A DNA stretch of 64,000 nucleotides from Streptococcus infantis. Its GTDB lineage: Bacteria; Bacillota; Bacilli; Lactobacillales; Streptococcaceae. Positions 28,626-37,761 of this stretch are shown here, piece after piece. Both the position numbers and the translations under genes were made by a program. Below the pieces are notes generated by a model. That model did not search any database and had not been told where the DNA came from. It was given only the letters and a program-made list of their open reading frames with translations. How positions within the stretch are numbered: the first letter of the stretch is position 1; each line of letters begins with the position of its first letter. The stretch covers positions 434,001-498,000 of the forward strand of contig NZ_CP046525.1 in NCBI RefSeq assembly GCF_021497965.1, written 5' to 3'.

Positions 28626-28654
28626 TTGCAAGCTCCCTCTATTTATGATAAAAT
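28626..28654 (+). promoter_or_regulatory. Promoter of tpiA
   Basis: TTGCAA (28626-28631), 17-base spacer, TGa-TAAAAT (28649-28654): a strong consensus-like promoter. Confidence 0.8.
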
Positions 28655-28689
28655 AAGTAGAAAATAAAATGAAAAAAGAGGTATGTGAA

Positions 28690-29448
28690 ATGTCACGTAA
28701 ACCATTTATCGCTGGTAACTGGAAAATGAACAAAAACCCAGAAGAAGCAAAAGCATTCGTTGAAGCTGTAGCATCAAAACTTCCTTCATCAGACCTTGTT
28801 GAAGCAGGTATCGCAGCTCCTGCAGTTGACTTGACAACTGTTCTTGCTGCTGCTAAAGGTTCAAACCTTAAAGTTGCTGCTCAAAACTGCTACTTTGAAA
28901 ATGCAGGTGCTTTCACAGGTGAAACTAGCCCACAAGTTTTGAAAGAAATCGGTACTGACTACGTTGTTATCGGTCACTCAGAACGTCGTGACTACTTCCA
29001 CGAAACAGACGAAGACATCAACAAAAAAGCAAAAGCAATCTTTGCTAATGGTATGCTTCCAATCATCTGTTGTGGTGAGTCACTTGAAACTTACGAAGCT
29101 GGTAAAGCAGCAGAATTCGTGGGTGCTCAAGTTTCAGCTGCTCTTGCTGGATTGACTGCAGAACAAGTCGCTTCAACAGTTATCGCATACGAACCAATCT
29201 GGGCTATCGGTACTGGTAAATCAGCTTCACAAGACGACGCACAAAAAATGTGTAAAGTTGTTCGTGACGTTGTAGCTGCTGATTTCGGTCAAGAAGTTGC
29301 TGACAAAGTACGTGTTCAATACGGTGGTTCAGTAAAACCTGAAAACGTTGCTGAATACATGGCTTGTCCAGACGTTGATGGAGCTCTTGTTGGTGGTGCA
29401 TCACTTGACCCAGAAAGCTTCTTGGCATTGCTTGACTTTGTAAAATAA
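28690..29448 (+). CDS. tpiA: Triosephosphate isomerase
   Basis: Interconverts glyceraldehyde-3-phosphate and dihydroxyacetone phosphate in glycolysis. It has 252 residues with the active-site Lys in GNWKMN, His in IGHSERR and Glu in [13 protein letters not shown] use the ATG at 28690 ([10 protein letters not shown]), which follows AGAGGTATG; the upstream ATG at 28669 would add seven unconserved residues. Codon use is markedly biased (for example GGT, GCT, AAC), as for highly expressed genes. Single-gene unit with terminator. Confidence 0.97.
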   Translation: MSRKPFIAGNWKMNKNPEEAKAFVEAVASKLPSSDLVEAGIAAPAVDLTTVLAAAKGSNLKVAAQNCYFENAGAFTGETSPQVLKEIGTDYVVIGHSERRDYFHETDEDINKKAKAIFANGMLPIICCGESLETYEAGKAAEFVGAQVSAALAGLTAEQVASTVIAYEPIWAIGTGKSASQDDAQKMCKVVRDVVAADFGQEVADKVRVQYGGSVKPENVAEYMACPDVDGALVGGASLDPESFLALLDFVK

Positions 29449-29463
29449 GCCTCAAATATCTGA

Positions 29464-29510
29464 GACAGACAGTTTCCTCTCTTGAGATTATGACTGCCTG
29501 TCTTCTTTTT
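29464..29510 (+). terminator. Terminator after tpiA
   Basis: GACAGACAGT (29464-29473) and ACTGCCTGTC (29493-29502) with T-rich tail. Confidence 0.8.
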
Positions 29511-29535
29511 GGTAAAATGGCGTGCGAAAGCACGC
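29510..29535 (+). promoter_or_regulatory. Promoter and 5' hairpin of the heterodimeric ABC exporter
   Basis: TGg-TAAAAT (29510-29518) is followed at once by GCGTGC-GAAA-GCACGC (29520-29535), a perfect hairpin with a GNRA tetraloop and a short T run. Transcription should start inside the left arm. Confidence 0.5.
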
Positions 29536-29571
29536 TCTTTTCTACGTTTCAGAAGAAAAGAAAGGAGAATT

Positions 29572-31308
29572 ATGCTTTATATTTGGTCTTATCTCAAGCG
29601 CTATCCCAAATGGCTAGTTTTAGACTTCCTTGGAGCTATTTTCTTTGTTATTGTCAATCTGGGTCTACCGACTGTTCTGGCCCGCATGATTGACCAGGGA
29701 ATCAACCAAGGAGACAAGGATAAGCTCTATTTTTGGGCCATCATCATGCTGGTTGTCATTGTCCTGGGAACATGTGGGCGAATTGTTCTAGCCTATGCTG
29801 CAAGTAAATTGACCACCAATATGGTTAAGGACATGCGAAATGATGTTTATGCTAAATTACAAGAGTATTCTCATCACGAATATGAACAAATCGGTGTATC
29901 TTCACTAGTTACTCGTATTACCAGTGATGCCTTTGTACTCATGCAGTTTGCAGAACAAACGCTTAAGTTGGGTGTTATCACACCCATGATGATGCTGTCG
30001 AGTATTCTCATGATTTTCTTGACGAGTCCTTCACTGGCCTGGATTGTAGCTTTTTCCGTACCTTTTCTAGCTGTTGTTGTCATTTATGTGGCGGTCCAAA
30101 CGCGCCCCTTATCTGAAAAACAACAAAAAACACTGGACAAGATTAATCAGTATGTCCGTGAAAATTTGATGGGTTTGCGAGTGATTCGTGCCTTTGCTCG
30201 TGAAGACTTCCAAGAAAAACGTTTTGAAGAGAAAAATGCAATCTATGCGGATAATTCGAATCGCTTGTTTAAATTAACTGGTTTGACGGAACCGCTTTTT
30301 GTGCAAATTATTATTGCCATGATTGTGGCTATCGTTTGGTTTGCCCTTGATCCACTGAAGCATGGAAATTTGCAGATTGGGGATTTGGTTGCCTTCATCG
30401 AGTATAGTTTCCATGCTCTCTTGTCCTTCCTTTTCTTGTCAAACCTATTTACCATGTATCCACGTACGGCTGTGTCTAGTGAGCGTCTGAAGGAAATCAT
30501 GGACATGCCTATTTCCATTGATCCAAATGAGGATGGAATTCAAGAAACAGAAACACATGGTTACTTAGAATTTGATAATGTGACCTTTGCCTATCCTGGT
30601 GAAACGGAAAGCCCTGTTTTGCATAACATTTCCTTTACTGCTAAACCGGGAGAAACCATTGCATTTATCGGTTCAACTGGGTCAGGTAAGTCTACTCTAG
30701 TTCAATTGATTCCTCGATTCTACGATGTTACTCTAGGAAAAATAAAGGTCGATGGTGTTGATGTCCGAGATTACCGTCTCAAATCACTCCGTCAAAAGAT
30801 TGGATTTATTCCACAAAAAGCCTTGCTCTTTACAGGGACTATCGCAGACAATCTCCGTTACGGGAAAGAGGATGCCAGTCATGAGGACTTGCACCAGGCA
30901 GCTGATGTGGCCCAAGCCAAAGACTTTATCGAAAGTCGAGAAGAAGGTTTTGCGACGCATCTAGCTGAAGGGGGAAGCAATCTATCAGGTGGTCAGAAAC
31001 AACGTTTGTCGATTGCTCGAGCAGTCATCAAGGGGCCAGATATCTATATCTTTGATGATTCTTTCTCAGCCTTGGACTACCGTACAGATGCTATCTTGCG
31101 CCGTCGTCTCAAGGAAGTGACTCAAGATGCTACGGTATTGATTGTCGCGCAGCGTGTTGGAACCATCATGGATGCTGACCAGATTATTGTCCTTGATAAG
31201 GGTGAAATCGTTGGTCGTGGTCGTCATGAAGAATTGATGGAAACCAATGACATTTATCGAGAAATTGCTGAGTCGCAGTTGAAAAATGCGTCTCTAACAG
31301 AAGAATAG
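29572..31308 (+). CDS. Heterodimeric ABC exporter subunit 1 (degenerate-site subunit)
   Basis: A half-transporter of 578 residues: six membrane helices (about 15-300) and an ATPase domain with Walker A GSTGSGKST, a canonical signature LSGGQ, but Walker B FDDSFSALD, where Asp replaces the catalytic Glu, and Gln in place of the switch His (VAQRVGT). This is the pattern of the degenerate-site subunit of LmrCD/BmrCD-type exporters. AAAGGAG precedes ATG 29572, which I prefer over an upstream ATG at 29509 that lies at the promoter. Its partner follows after ten bases. Likely drug or lipid export; substrate unknown. Confidence 0.92.
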   Translation: MLYIWSYLKRYPKWLVLDFLGAIFFVIVNLGLPTVLARMIDQGINQGDKDKLYFWAIIMLVVIVLGTCGRIVLAYAASKLTTNMVKDMRNDVYAKLQEYSHHEYEQIGVSSLVTRITSDAFVLMQFAEQTLKLGVITPMMMLSSILMIFLTSPSLAWIVAFSVPFLAVVVIYVAVQTRPLSEKQQKTLDKINQYVRENLMGLRVIRAFAREDFQEKRFEEKNAIYADNSNRLFKLTGLTEPLFVQIIIAMIVAIVWFALDPLKHGNLQIGDLVAFIEYSFHALLSFLFLSNLFTMYPRTAVSSERLKEIMDMPISIDPNEDGIQETETHGYLEFDNVTFAYPGETESPVLHNISFTAKPGETIAFIGSTGSGKSTLVQLIPRFYDVTLGKIKVDGVDVRDYRLKSLRQKIGFIPQKALLFTGTIADNLRYGKEDASHEDLHQAADVAQAKDFIESREEGFATHLAEGGSNLSGGQKQRLSIARAVIKGPDIYIFDDSFSALDYRTDAILRRRLKEVTQDATVLIVAQRVGTIMDADQIIVLDKGEIVGRGRHEELMETNDIYREIAESQLKNASLTEE

Positions 31309-31318
31309 GAGGTAAAGG

Positions 31319-33100
31319 ATGAAACAACAATCTAGTCTAGCTCGTCTATGGAGCTATTTAAAAGCCTACCGATTCTCTGTTTTCTTTGCAGTCTTCTTAA
31401 AAATAGTCAGCGTTATTATGAGTGTCATCGAGCCTTTCGTATTAGGGCTTGCTATCACTGAGTTAACCAGCAACCTACTTGCCATGGCAAATGGTGTTGC
31501 AGGAGCAGGTATTAATACCCCTTATATCGCAATGATTCTGGTTATCTATCTCTTGCGTGGTCTTCTCTATGAGTTGGGGTCATATTATTCAAACTACTTT
31601 ATGACCAATGCGGTGCAGTCCATGATACAGGATTTGCGAAATGAAATGAGCGTAAAAATCAATCGCATCCCTGTGTCCTACTTTGACAAGCACCAGTTTG
31701 GAGATTTGTTAGGTCGTTTTACCAGTGATGTTGAAACTGTTTCAAACGCTCTACAACAATCTTTCTTACAGATCGTCAATGCAGTCTTTACCATTCTTTT
31801 TGTTATGGGAATGGTCCTCTATCTAAATCTTCAGTTGGCCATTGTTGTCATCTTGTCGATTCCAGTGACTTACTTTGGGGCTAAAACCATTCTAAATCGC
31901 TCCCAACCATACTTTAAACAGCAAGCAGCTATTCTGGGACAAATGAATGGTTTTGTACAGGAAAGCTTGACTGGTTTCAATGTTCTTAAACTTTTCGGAC
32001 GTGAAGAGAAATCTCAAGAGAGATTTGAAAAGATTACGGATGAATTGCAACAGGTTGGATTCAAGGCAAGTTTTATTTCAGGTTTGATGATGCCTGCCCT
32101 TCATATCGTGTCTGATTTAACTTACTTAATTGTTGCAGTATTAGGTGGTTTGCAGGTTATTGCAGGACGCTTAACGATTGGTAATATGCAAGCTTTTGTT
32201 CAGTATGTGTGGCAGGTCAGTCAACCGATCCAAAATATTACTCAATTAGCGGGACAAATGCAAAGTGCTAAATCTTCGCTTGACCGTGTCTTTGAAGTTT
32301 TGGATGAACAGGAAGAAGTTCAAACTGCTAAAGTAAAAGAACTGCCACCATTAACAGGACAGGTTAGCTTCAAGAATGTTGATTTCCAATACGTGGAAAA
32401 TAAACCATTGATTCGCAATTTCAACCTAGATGTTGAACCTGGAGAGATGGTAGCCATCGTAGGGCCAACTGGAGCCGGTAAAACTACCTTAATCAACCTG
32501 CTCATGCGTTTTTATGATGTAACAGCGGGTGCTATTTTAGTCGATGGTCAAGATATTCGAGACTTGTCTCGTCAGGACTACCGTCGTCAGTTTGGTATGG
32601 TCTTACAGGATGCCTGGCTCTATGAAGGCAGTATCAAGGAAAATCTTCGCTTTGGAAATCTTGATGCAACGGATGAGGAAATCGTTGAAGCTGCTAAGGC
32701 TGCCAATGTAGACCACTTTATCCGTACTCTTCCTGGTGGTTACAACATGGAGATGAACCAAGAGTCAAGTAATATTTCTCTTGGTCAGAAGCAGTTGTTA
32801 ACTATCGCGCGTGCTCTCTTAGCAGATCCAAAAATTCTAATCCTTGACGAAGCGACCTCATCAGTCGATACGCGTCTAGAACTCTTGATTCAAAAAGCTA
32901 TGAAGCGTTTGATGAAGGGAAGAACAAGCTTTGTCATTGCTCACCGTCTTTCGACAATTCAGGAAGCTGATAAGATTTTGGTACTTAAAGATGGACAGAT
33001 AATTGAACAGGGAAATCATGAAAGTCTTTTGGCTGCAAAAGGTTTCTATTATGATCTTTATCAAAGTCAATTCTCTAATAAAAACAGCGAAAATAACTAA
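31319..33100 (+). CDS. Heterodimeric ABC exporter subunit 2 (catalytic-site subunit)
   Basis: A half-transporter of 593 residues: six membrane helices (about 15-320) and an ATPase domain with Walker A GPTGAGKTT, canonical Walker B ILDEATSSVD and switch His (IAHRLST), but a degenerate signature ISLGQ. Together with subunit 1 it forms one competent and one impaired ATP site, the hallmark of heterodimeric type IV exporters. AGGAGG lies upstream. No clear terminator follows; a promoter for dpr starts 65 bases downstream. Confidence 0.93.
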   Translation: MKQQSSLARLWSYLKAYRFSVFFAVFLKIVSVIMSVIEPFVLGLAITELTSNLLAMANGVAGAGINTPYIAMILVIYLLRGLLYELGSYYSNYFMTNAVQSMIQDLRNEMSVKINRIPVSYFDKHQFGDLLGRFTSDVETVSNALQQSFLQIVNAVFTILFVMGMVLYLNLQLAIVVILSIPVTYFGAKTILNRSQPYFKQQAAILGQMNGFVQESLTGFNVLKLFGREEKSQERFEKITDELQQVGFKASFISGLMMPALHIVSDLTYLIVAVLGGLQVIAGRLTIGNMQAFVQYVWQVSQPIQNITQLAGQMQSAKSSLDRVFEVLDEQEEVQTAKVKELPPLTGQVSFKNVDFQYVENKPLIRNFNLDVEPGEMVAIVGPTGAGKTTLINLLMRFYDVTAGAILVDGQDIRDLSRQDYRRQFGMVLQDAWLYEGSIKENLRFGNLDATDEEIVEAAKAANVDHFIRTLPGGYNMEMNQESSNISLGQKQLLTIARALLADPKILILDEATSSVDTRLELLIQKAMKRLMKGRTSFVIAHRLSTIQEADKILVLKDGQIIEQGNHESLLAAKGFYYDLYQSQFSNKNSENN

Positions 33101-33165
33101 AAAACATCTTCTCATTTTCTTAAATTATCAGTCAATTACAACTTTTTTAATATGGGTTAATTTCC

Positions 33166-33194
33166 TTGCTTTTATCTACTAGAAGTAGTATACT
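33166..33194 (+). promoter_or_regulatory. Promoter of dpr
   Basis: TTGCTT (33166-33171), 17-base spacer, TATACT (33189-33194). No evident PerR-type palindrome overlaps it. Confidence 0.7.
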
Positions 33195-33246
33195 GAGGTA
33201 GTAATCAATAAATATGGTTACAAAAAATAATAATGAGGTGAGAAAA

Positions 33247-33765
33247 ATGGTAGAATTGAAAAAAGATGCATTAAAAGACGTAACAACATTATCTAAGACA
33301 GCTCCTGAAACGCTAGTAAAAACGAAAGAAGTCTTGAATCAAGCCGTAGCAGACTTGTATGTAGCCCATATCGCTCTTCATCAAGTACACTGGTACATGC
33401 GTGGACGTGGTTTTATGGTATGGCATCCTAAGATGGATGAATATATGGATAGCCTTGATGGTTACCTTGATGAAATCAGCGAACGCTTGATCACTCTTGG
33501 TGGCAAACCTTACTCTACTTTGACAGAATTCCTTCAACACAGTGAAATCGAAGAAGAAGTTGGAGAATTCCGTAACGTAGAAGAAAGTTTAGAGCGTGTT
33601 CTATCTATTTATCGTTACCTCATCACACTCTTCCAAAAAGCATTGGATGTAACTGATGAGGAAGGTGATGATGTAACCAATGATATCTTCGTTGGTGCTA
33701 AGGCAGACCTTGAAAAAACTGTCTGGATGCTTGCAGCAGAATTAGGACAAGCACCTGGTTTGTAA
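33247..33765 (+). CDS. dpr: Dps-like peroxide resistance protein Dpr
   Basis: A Dps-family mini-ferritin of 172 residues. The ferroxidase ligands are visible in HQVHWYMRG (about 47-55) and [13 protein letters not shown] (about 68-80). Twelve subunits store iron and quench peroxide-driven hydroxyl radicals; streptococci lack catalase and depend on Dpr. I use ATG 33247 (MVELKKD), with GAGGTG at 33235-33240, rather than the ATG at 33214. The C-terminus [10 protein letters not shown] is family-typical. Confidence 0.96.
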   Translation: MVELKKDALKDVTTLSKTAPETLVKTKEVLNQAVADLYVAHIALHQVHWYMRGRGFMVWHPKMDEYMDSLDGYLDEISERLITLGGKPYSTLTEFLQHSEIEEEVGEFRNVEESLERVLSIYRYLITLFQKALDVTDEEGDDVTNDIFVGAKADLEKTVWMLAAELGQAPGL

Positions 33766-33783
33766 GATACTCTATTTTGTCAA

Positions 33784-33816
33784 AAATCCGTAGAAAGTTT
33801 CTACGGATTTTTTCTA
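33784..33816 (+). terminator. Terminator after dpr
   Basis: AAATCCGTAGAAA and TTTCTACGGATTT with a one-base separation and T-rich tail. Confidence 0.88.
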
Positions 33817-33856
33817 TTTCGGAGGGCATTCCAAAACAGTCTTTTTTCAAGATTTT

Positions 33857-33865
33857 TGATAAAAT
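33857..33865 (+). promoter_or_regulatory. Extended -10 promoter of folA
   Basis: TGa-TAAAAT at 33857-33865, upstream of the folA-clpX-engB series. Confidence 0.6.
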
Positions 33866-33892
33866 AGAACTATCAATAAAAAGGATGAAAGC

Positions 33893-34399
33893 ATGACAAT
33901 GAAAATCGTAGCCATCTGGGCCCAAGATGAAAAGGGTGTAATCGGAAAAGAGGATCGCTTACCATGGCATTTGCCAGCAGAGTTAAAACATTTTAAAGAA
34001 ACAACCTTGAATCATGCCATCTTGATGGGACGTGTCACCTTTGATGGAATGGGACGACGTTTGCTTCCAGGACGTGAGACTCTGATTTTGACGCGTAATG
34101 TTGAAGAGTCAATTGAGGGTGCTCTGGTTTTCCAAAATGTTGAGGATGTTTTAGACTGGTACCATAACCAGGATAAAAATCTCTATATCATTGGGGGTAA
34201 GCAGATTTTTCAGCTTTTTGAACCTTATCTCGATGAAATTATTGTGACACAAATCCATGCTCAAGTTGAAGGGGATACTTTTTTCCCGGAAGATTTTGAC
34301 TTGACTGTTTTTGAGACTGTTGCAAGCAAATCTTATACTAGAGATGAGAAAAATGCCTATGATTTTACCATCGAATATAGAAAGAGAAAGGAAGTCTAA
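33893..34399 (+). CDS. folA: Dihydrofolate reductase
   Basis: Reduces dihydrofolate to tetrahydrofolate with NADPH; target of trimethoprim. The 168 residues include the N-terminal motif [13 protein letters not shown] (about 22-34) with the substrate Glu, and GGKQIF near 100 for NADPH. The position equivalent to the pneumococcal trimethoprim-resistance site (Ile100 to Leu) lies in NLYIIGG, which reads Ile-Ile, so the susceptible-type residue seems present. AAGGA is seven bases before the ATG. It overlaps the next small ORF by one base. Confidence 0.95.
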   Translation: MTMKIVAIWAQDEKGVIGKEDRLPWHLPAELKHFKETTLNHAILMGRVTFDGMGRRLLPGRETLILTRNVEESIEGALVFQNVEDVLDWYHNQDKNLYIIGGKQIFQLFEPYLDEIIVTQIHAQVEGDTFFPEDFDLTVFETVASKSYTRDEKNAYDFTIEYRKRKEV

Positions 34400-34569
34400 T
34401 GGAGCGTAGTATTTTTGGATTTTTTACAGCTCTTTTGTGTGCTGTCTGTTTTGTAGCTGGAACACACGCTTTTCGTAAAAAGCGCTTTGGACTTGCTACT
34501 CTACTTTGGCTTAATGCCTTTACAAACTTGGTGAATAGCATTCATGCTTTTTATATGACCTTATTTTAG
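34399..34569 (+). CDS. Small hydrophobic protein between folA and clpX (56 residues)
   Basis: An ORF starting [16 protein letters not shown] and ending HAFYMTLF overlaps the folA stop by one base (TAATG), with AAAGGAAG upstream. It has one or two membrane helices separated by a basic FRKKRFG turn, suggesting a hairpin in the membrane. I recall a similar small protein in the same place in pneumococci, so the position looks conserved. The function is unknown; co-translation with folA is likely. Confidence 0.75.
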   Translation: MERSIFGFFTALLCAVCFVAGTHAFRKKRFGLATLLWLNAFTNLVNSIHAFYMTLF

Positions 34570-34600
34570 AGAGAATGAATAATTAGAACGGAAGGGAATC

Positions 34601-35833
34601 ATGCCTACAAATAGGAAAAATGATATGATGGTTTATTGCTCATTTTGTGGCAAAAGCCAAGAAGAAGTTAAAAAAATAATCGCTGGGAACAACGCTTTTA
34701 TCTGTAATGAGTGTGTGGAGTTAGCCCAGGAAATCATTCGTGAGGAGTTGGCAGAGGAAGTCCTAGCAGACTTGTCTGAAGTACCAAAACCAATCGAACT
34801 CTTAAACATCTTGAACCACTATGTGATTGGTCAAGATCGTGCCAAACGTGCCTTGGCAGTAGCTGTATATAACCACTACAAACGCATCAATTTCCATGAC
34901 ACTCGTGAAGAGTCAGAAGATGTAGATTTGCAAAAATCAAATATTTTGATGATTGGTCCAACTGGTTCAGGGAAGACTTTCCTTGCTCAAACACTTGCTA
35001 GAAGTTTAAATGTACCTTTTGCCATTGCAGATGCAACAGCTCTTACTGAGGCTGGTTATGTTGGTGAGGACGTGGAAAATATTCTCCTCAAACTCTTGCA
35101 AGCTGCTGACTTTAACATCGAACGTGCAGAACGTGGAATTATCTACGTAGACGAAATCGACAAGATTGCCAAGAAGAGCGAGAATGTTTCTATCACACGT
35201 GATGTATCTGGTGAAGGGGTGCAACAAGCCCTTCTCAAGATTATCGAAGGAACTGTAGCCAGCGTACCACCTCAAGGTGGACGCAAACATCCACAACAAG
35301 AAATGATTCAAGTGGACACTAAAAATATCCTCTTTATCGTGGGTGGTGCCTTCGATGGCATCGAAGAGATTGTCAAACAGCGTCTAGGTGAAAAAGTGAT
35401 TGGTTTCGGACAAAACAACAAGGCCATTGATGAAAATAGTTCTTACATGCAAGAAATCATCGCAGAAGATATTCAAAAATTCGGTATTATTCCTGAGTTG
35501 ATTGGACGCTTGCCTGTCTTTGCAGCCTTGGAGCAGTTGACTGTAGATGATTTGGTTCGTATCTTGAAGGAACCAAGAAATGCTTTGGTTAAACAATACC
35601 AGACCTTGCTTTCTTATGATGATGTGGAGCTTGAATTTGACGACGAAGCTCTCCAAGAAATTGCTAACAAAGCAATCGAACGTAAGACTGGTGCGCGTGG
35701 TCTTCGCTCAATCATCGAAGAAACTATGCTAGACGTAATGTTTGAAGTTCCAAGTCAAGAAAATGTGAAAACAGTTCGTATCACAAAAGAAGCGGTTGAC
35801 GGAACGGCTAAGCCAATTCTAGAGACAGCCTAG
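34601..35833 (+). CDS. clpX: ATP-dependent Clp protease ATP-binding subunit ClpX
   Basis: The 410-residue AAA+ unfoldase that feeds ClpP. An N-terminal zinc-binding domain holds Cys pairs CSFC and CNEC (about 14-43), then Walker [10 protein letters not shown] (about 117-125), Walker [11 protein letters not shown] and the arginine-finger region; the IGF loop for ClpP binding is seen as VIGFGQ near residue 268. AACGGAAGGG precedes the ATG. It is followed after eight bases by engB, the widespread Firmicute order. Confidence 0.97.
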   Translation: MPTNRKNDMMVYCSFCGKSQEEVKKIIAGNNAFICNECVELAQEIIREELAEEVLADLSEVPKPIELLNILNHYVIGQDRAKRALAVAVYNHYKRINFHDTREESEDVDLQKSNILMIGPTGSGKTFLAQTLARSLNVPFAIADATALTEAGYVGEDVENILLKLLQAADFNIERAERGIIYVDEIDKIAKKSENVSITRDVSGEGVQQALLKIIEGTVASVPPQGGRKHPQQEMIQVDTKNILFIVGGAFDGIEEIVKQRLGEKVIGFGQNNKAIDENSSYMQEIIAEDIQKFGIIPELIGRLPVFAALEQLTVDDLVRILKEPRNALVKQYQTLLSYDDVELEFDDEALQEIANKAIERKTGARGLRSIIEETMLDVMFEVPSQENVKTVRITKEAVDGTAKPILETA

Positions 35834-35841
35834 AGGTGACT

Positions 35842-36429
35842 ATGGAAATCAATACACACAATGCTGAGATTTTGCTGAGTGCAGCCAACAAGTCCCACTA
35901 TCCAGAGGATGAACTTCCTGAGATTGCTCTTGCAGGTCGCTCAAATGTTGGGAAGTCAAGCTTTATCAACACCATGCTTAATCGTAAGAATCTAGCTCGT
36001 ACCTCTGGAAAACCAGGAAAAACACAACTACTCAATTTCTTTAATATTGATGACAAGATGCGTTTTGTGGATGTGCCTGGTTATGGTTATGCCCGTGTTT
36101 CCAAAAAGGAACGTGAAAAATGGGGTCGTATGATTGAGGAGTACTTGACTACTCGAGAAAATCTTCGAGCGGTTGTTAGTCTCGTTGACCTTCGTCATGA
36201 TCCGACGGCAGATGATGTGCAGATGTACGAATTCCTTAAATATTACGAAATTCCTGTCATCATTGTGGCGACCAAGGCAGACAAGATTCCGCGTGGGAAA
36301 TGGAACAAGCACGAATCAGCTATTAAAAAGAAATTAAACTTTGATCCAAGTGATGATTTTATCCTCTTTTCATCCGTAACAAAAGCAGGAATGGATCAAG
36401 CTTGGGATGCTATTTTAGAAAAATTATGA
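35842..36429 (+). CDS. engB: Ribosome biogenesis GTPase EngB (YsxC/YihA)
   Basis: A Ras-like GTPase of 195 residues required for 50S subunit assembly. G motifs: G1 GRSNVGKSS (about 30-38), G2 region KPGKTQ, G3 DVPGYG and G4 ATKADK. I use the ATG at 35842 after TAGAGGTGAC; a GTG six bases earlier is inside that ribosome binding site. It is co-transcribed with clpX. Confidence 0.95.
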   Translation: MEINTHNAEILLSAANKSHYPEDELPEIALAGRSNVGKSSFINTMLNRKNLARTSGKPGKTQLLNFFNIDDKMRFVDVPGYGYARVSKKEREKWGRMIEEYLTTRENLRAVVSLVDLRHDPTADDVQMYEFLKYYEIPVIIVATKADKIPRGKWNKHESAIKKKLNFDPSDDFILFSSVTKAGMDQAWDAILEKL

Positions 36430-36438
36430 GGAATACAT

Positions 36439-36819
36439 ATGGCAAAAACAATTCATACAGATAAAGCTCCAAAAGCAATCGGACCTTACGTTCAAGGAAA
36501 AATCGTTGGCAACCTTTTGTTCGCTAGCGGTCAAGTACCTCTATCTCCTGAAACTGGAGAAATCGTAGGAGAAACAATCCAAGAACAGACAGAACAAGTC
36601 TTGAAAAATATTGGAGCTATTTTAGCAGAAGCAGGAACAGATTTTGACCATGTTGTAAAAACAACTTGTTTCTTGAGTGATATGAACGACTTTGTACCTT
36701 TTAACGAGGTATACCAAACAGCCTTTAACAAGGAATTTCCAGCTCGTTCAGCTGTGGAAGTAGCTCGTCTTCCTCGCGATGTAAAAGTCGAAATTGAAGT
36801 CATCGCAGAGATTGGATAA
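36439..36819 (+). CDS. RidA family reactive imine deaminase
   Basis: A small trimeric protein of 126 residues with the RidA signature: GPYVQG near the start and Arg in PARSAVEV (about residue 105) that holds the substrate carboxylate, with Glu near 120. RidA hydrolyses enamine/imine by-products of PLP enzymes. GAGG lies before the ATG. It starts nine bases after engB and is followed by a hairpin with a short T run (36826-36854). Confidence 0.9.
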   Translation: MAKTIHTDKAPKAIGPYVQGKIVGNLLFASGQVPLSPETGEIVGETIQEQTEQVLKNIGAILAEAGTDFDHVVKTTCFLSDMNDFVPFNEVYQTAFNKEFPARSAVEVARLPRDVKVEIEVIAEIG

Positions 36820-36825
36820 GCTAGT

Positions 36826-36854
36826 AGAAGTTTGGTTCTTCCAAACTTCTTTTG
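36826..36854 (+). terminator. Terminator-like hairpin between the ridA-like gene and rapZ
   Basis: AGAAGTTTGG (36826-36835) and CCAAACTTCT (36841-36850) pair perfectly, then TTTG. Close to the rapZ ribosome binding site; may end some transcripts and let others pass. Confidence 0.65.
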
Positions 36855-36870
36855 ATATAAGGAGACTATG

Positions 36871-37761
36871 ATGACAAAGAAACAACTTCACCTGGTGATT
36901 GTGACAGGGATGAGTGGTGCAGGAAAAACTGTTGCCATTCAGTCCTTTGAAGATTTAGGATATTTTACCATTGATAATATGCCGCCTGCTCTCTTGCCAA
37001 AGTTTTTGCAGTTGGTCGAGACCAAGGATGACGACCACAAGTTAGCCCTAGTGGTGGATATGCGAAGCCGCTCTTTCTTCTCAGAGATTCAAGCTGTCTT
37101 AGATGAATTGGAAAACCAAGATGATTTGGACTTCAAGATTCTCTTTTTGGATGCGGCAGATAAGGAATTGGTGGCACGCTATAAGGAAACTAGAAGAAGT
37201 CACCCTCTTGCAGCAGATGGTCGTATCTTGGACGGGATCAAGTTGGAACGCGAACTCTTGGCCCCATTAAAAAATATGAGTCAAAACGTGGTTGACACAA
37301 CAGAGTTAACTCCTCGTGAACTTCGTAAGACTATTGCAGAGCAATTTTCGGACCAAGAACAAACTCAGTCCTTCCGTATCGAGGTCATGTCTTTTGGATT
37401 TAAATACGGAATTCCAATTGATGCTGATTTGGTATTTGATGTTCGCTTTTTACCAAACCCTTACTATCTGCCAGAACTTCGTAATCAGACAGGTGAAGAC
37501 CAGGCAGTTTATGACTATGTCATGAACCATGAGGAATCTGAAGATTTCTACCGTCATTTGTTAGCCTTGGTTGAACCAATCCTACCAGGCTATAAAAAAG
37601 AAGGCAAATCAGTTTTAACCATTGCAGTGGGTTGTACAGGTGGGCAACACCGAAGCGTTGCCTTTGCAAAGCGTTTAGCCAATGATTTGGCGAAACATTG
37701 GCCTGTAAACGAAAGCCATCGTGATAAAGACCGAAGAAAGGAAACGGTAAACCGTTCATGA
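36871..37761 (+). CDS. rapZ: RNase adapter RapZ / YvcJ nucleotide-binding protein
   Basis: A 296-residue P-loop protein: Walker A GMSGAGKT (about 11-18), Walker B-like [10 protein letters not shown], and the C-terminal motif GCTGGQHRS (about 255-263). In E. coli RapZ guides decay of the GlmZ RNA to tune glmS; in B. subtilis YvcJ binds nucleotides and affects competence. Two adjacent ATGs exist; the second gives better distance from AAGGAG. It overlaps yvcK by four bases, in the conserved rapZ-yvcK-whiA series. Confidence 0.93.
   Translation: MTKKQLHLVIVTGMSGAGKTVAIQSFEDLGYFTIDNMPPALLPKFLQLVETKDDDHKLALVVDMRSRSFFSEIQAVLDELENQDDLDFKILFLDAADKELVARYKETRRSHPLAADGRILDGIKLERELLAPLKNMSQNVVDTTELTPRELRKTIAEQFSDQEQTQSFRIEVMSFGFKYGIPIDADLVFDVRFLPNPYYLPELRNQTGEDQAVYDYVMNHEESEDFYRHLLALVEPILPGYKKEGKSVLTIAVGCTGGQHRSVAFAKRLANDLAKHWPVNESHRDKDRRKETVNRS

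Noticed and set aside
29204-29533. 109-codon minus-strand frame opposite tpiA
   Set aside because: Antisense shadow; the frame runs across the tpiA terminator and lacks a ribosome binding site.
33120-33246. PerR box at dpr
   Set aside because: No 7-1-7 palindrome overlaps the promoter, although related streptococci regulate dpr by PerR.
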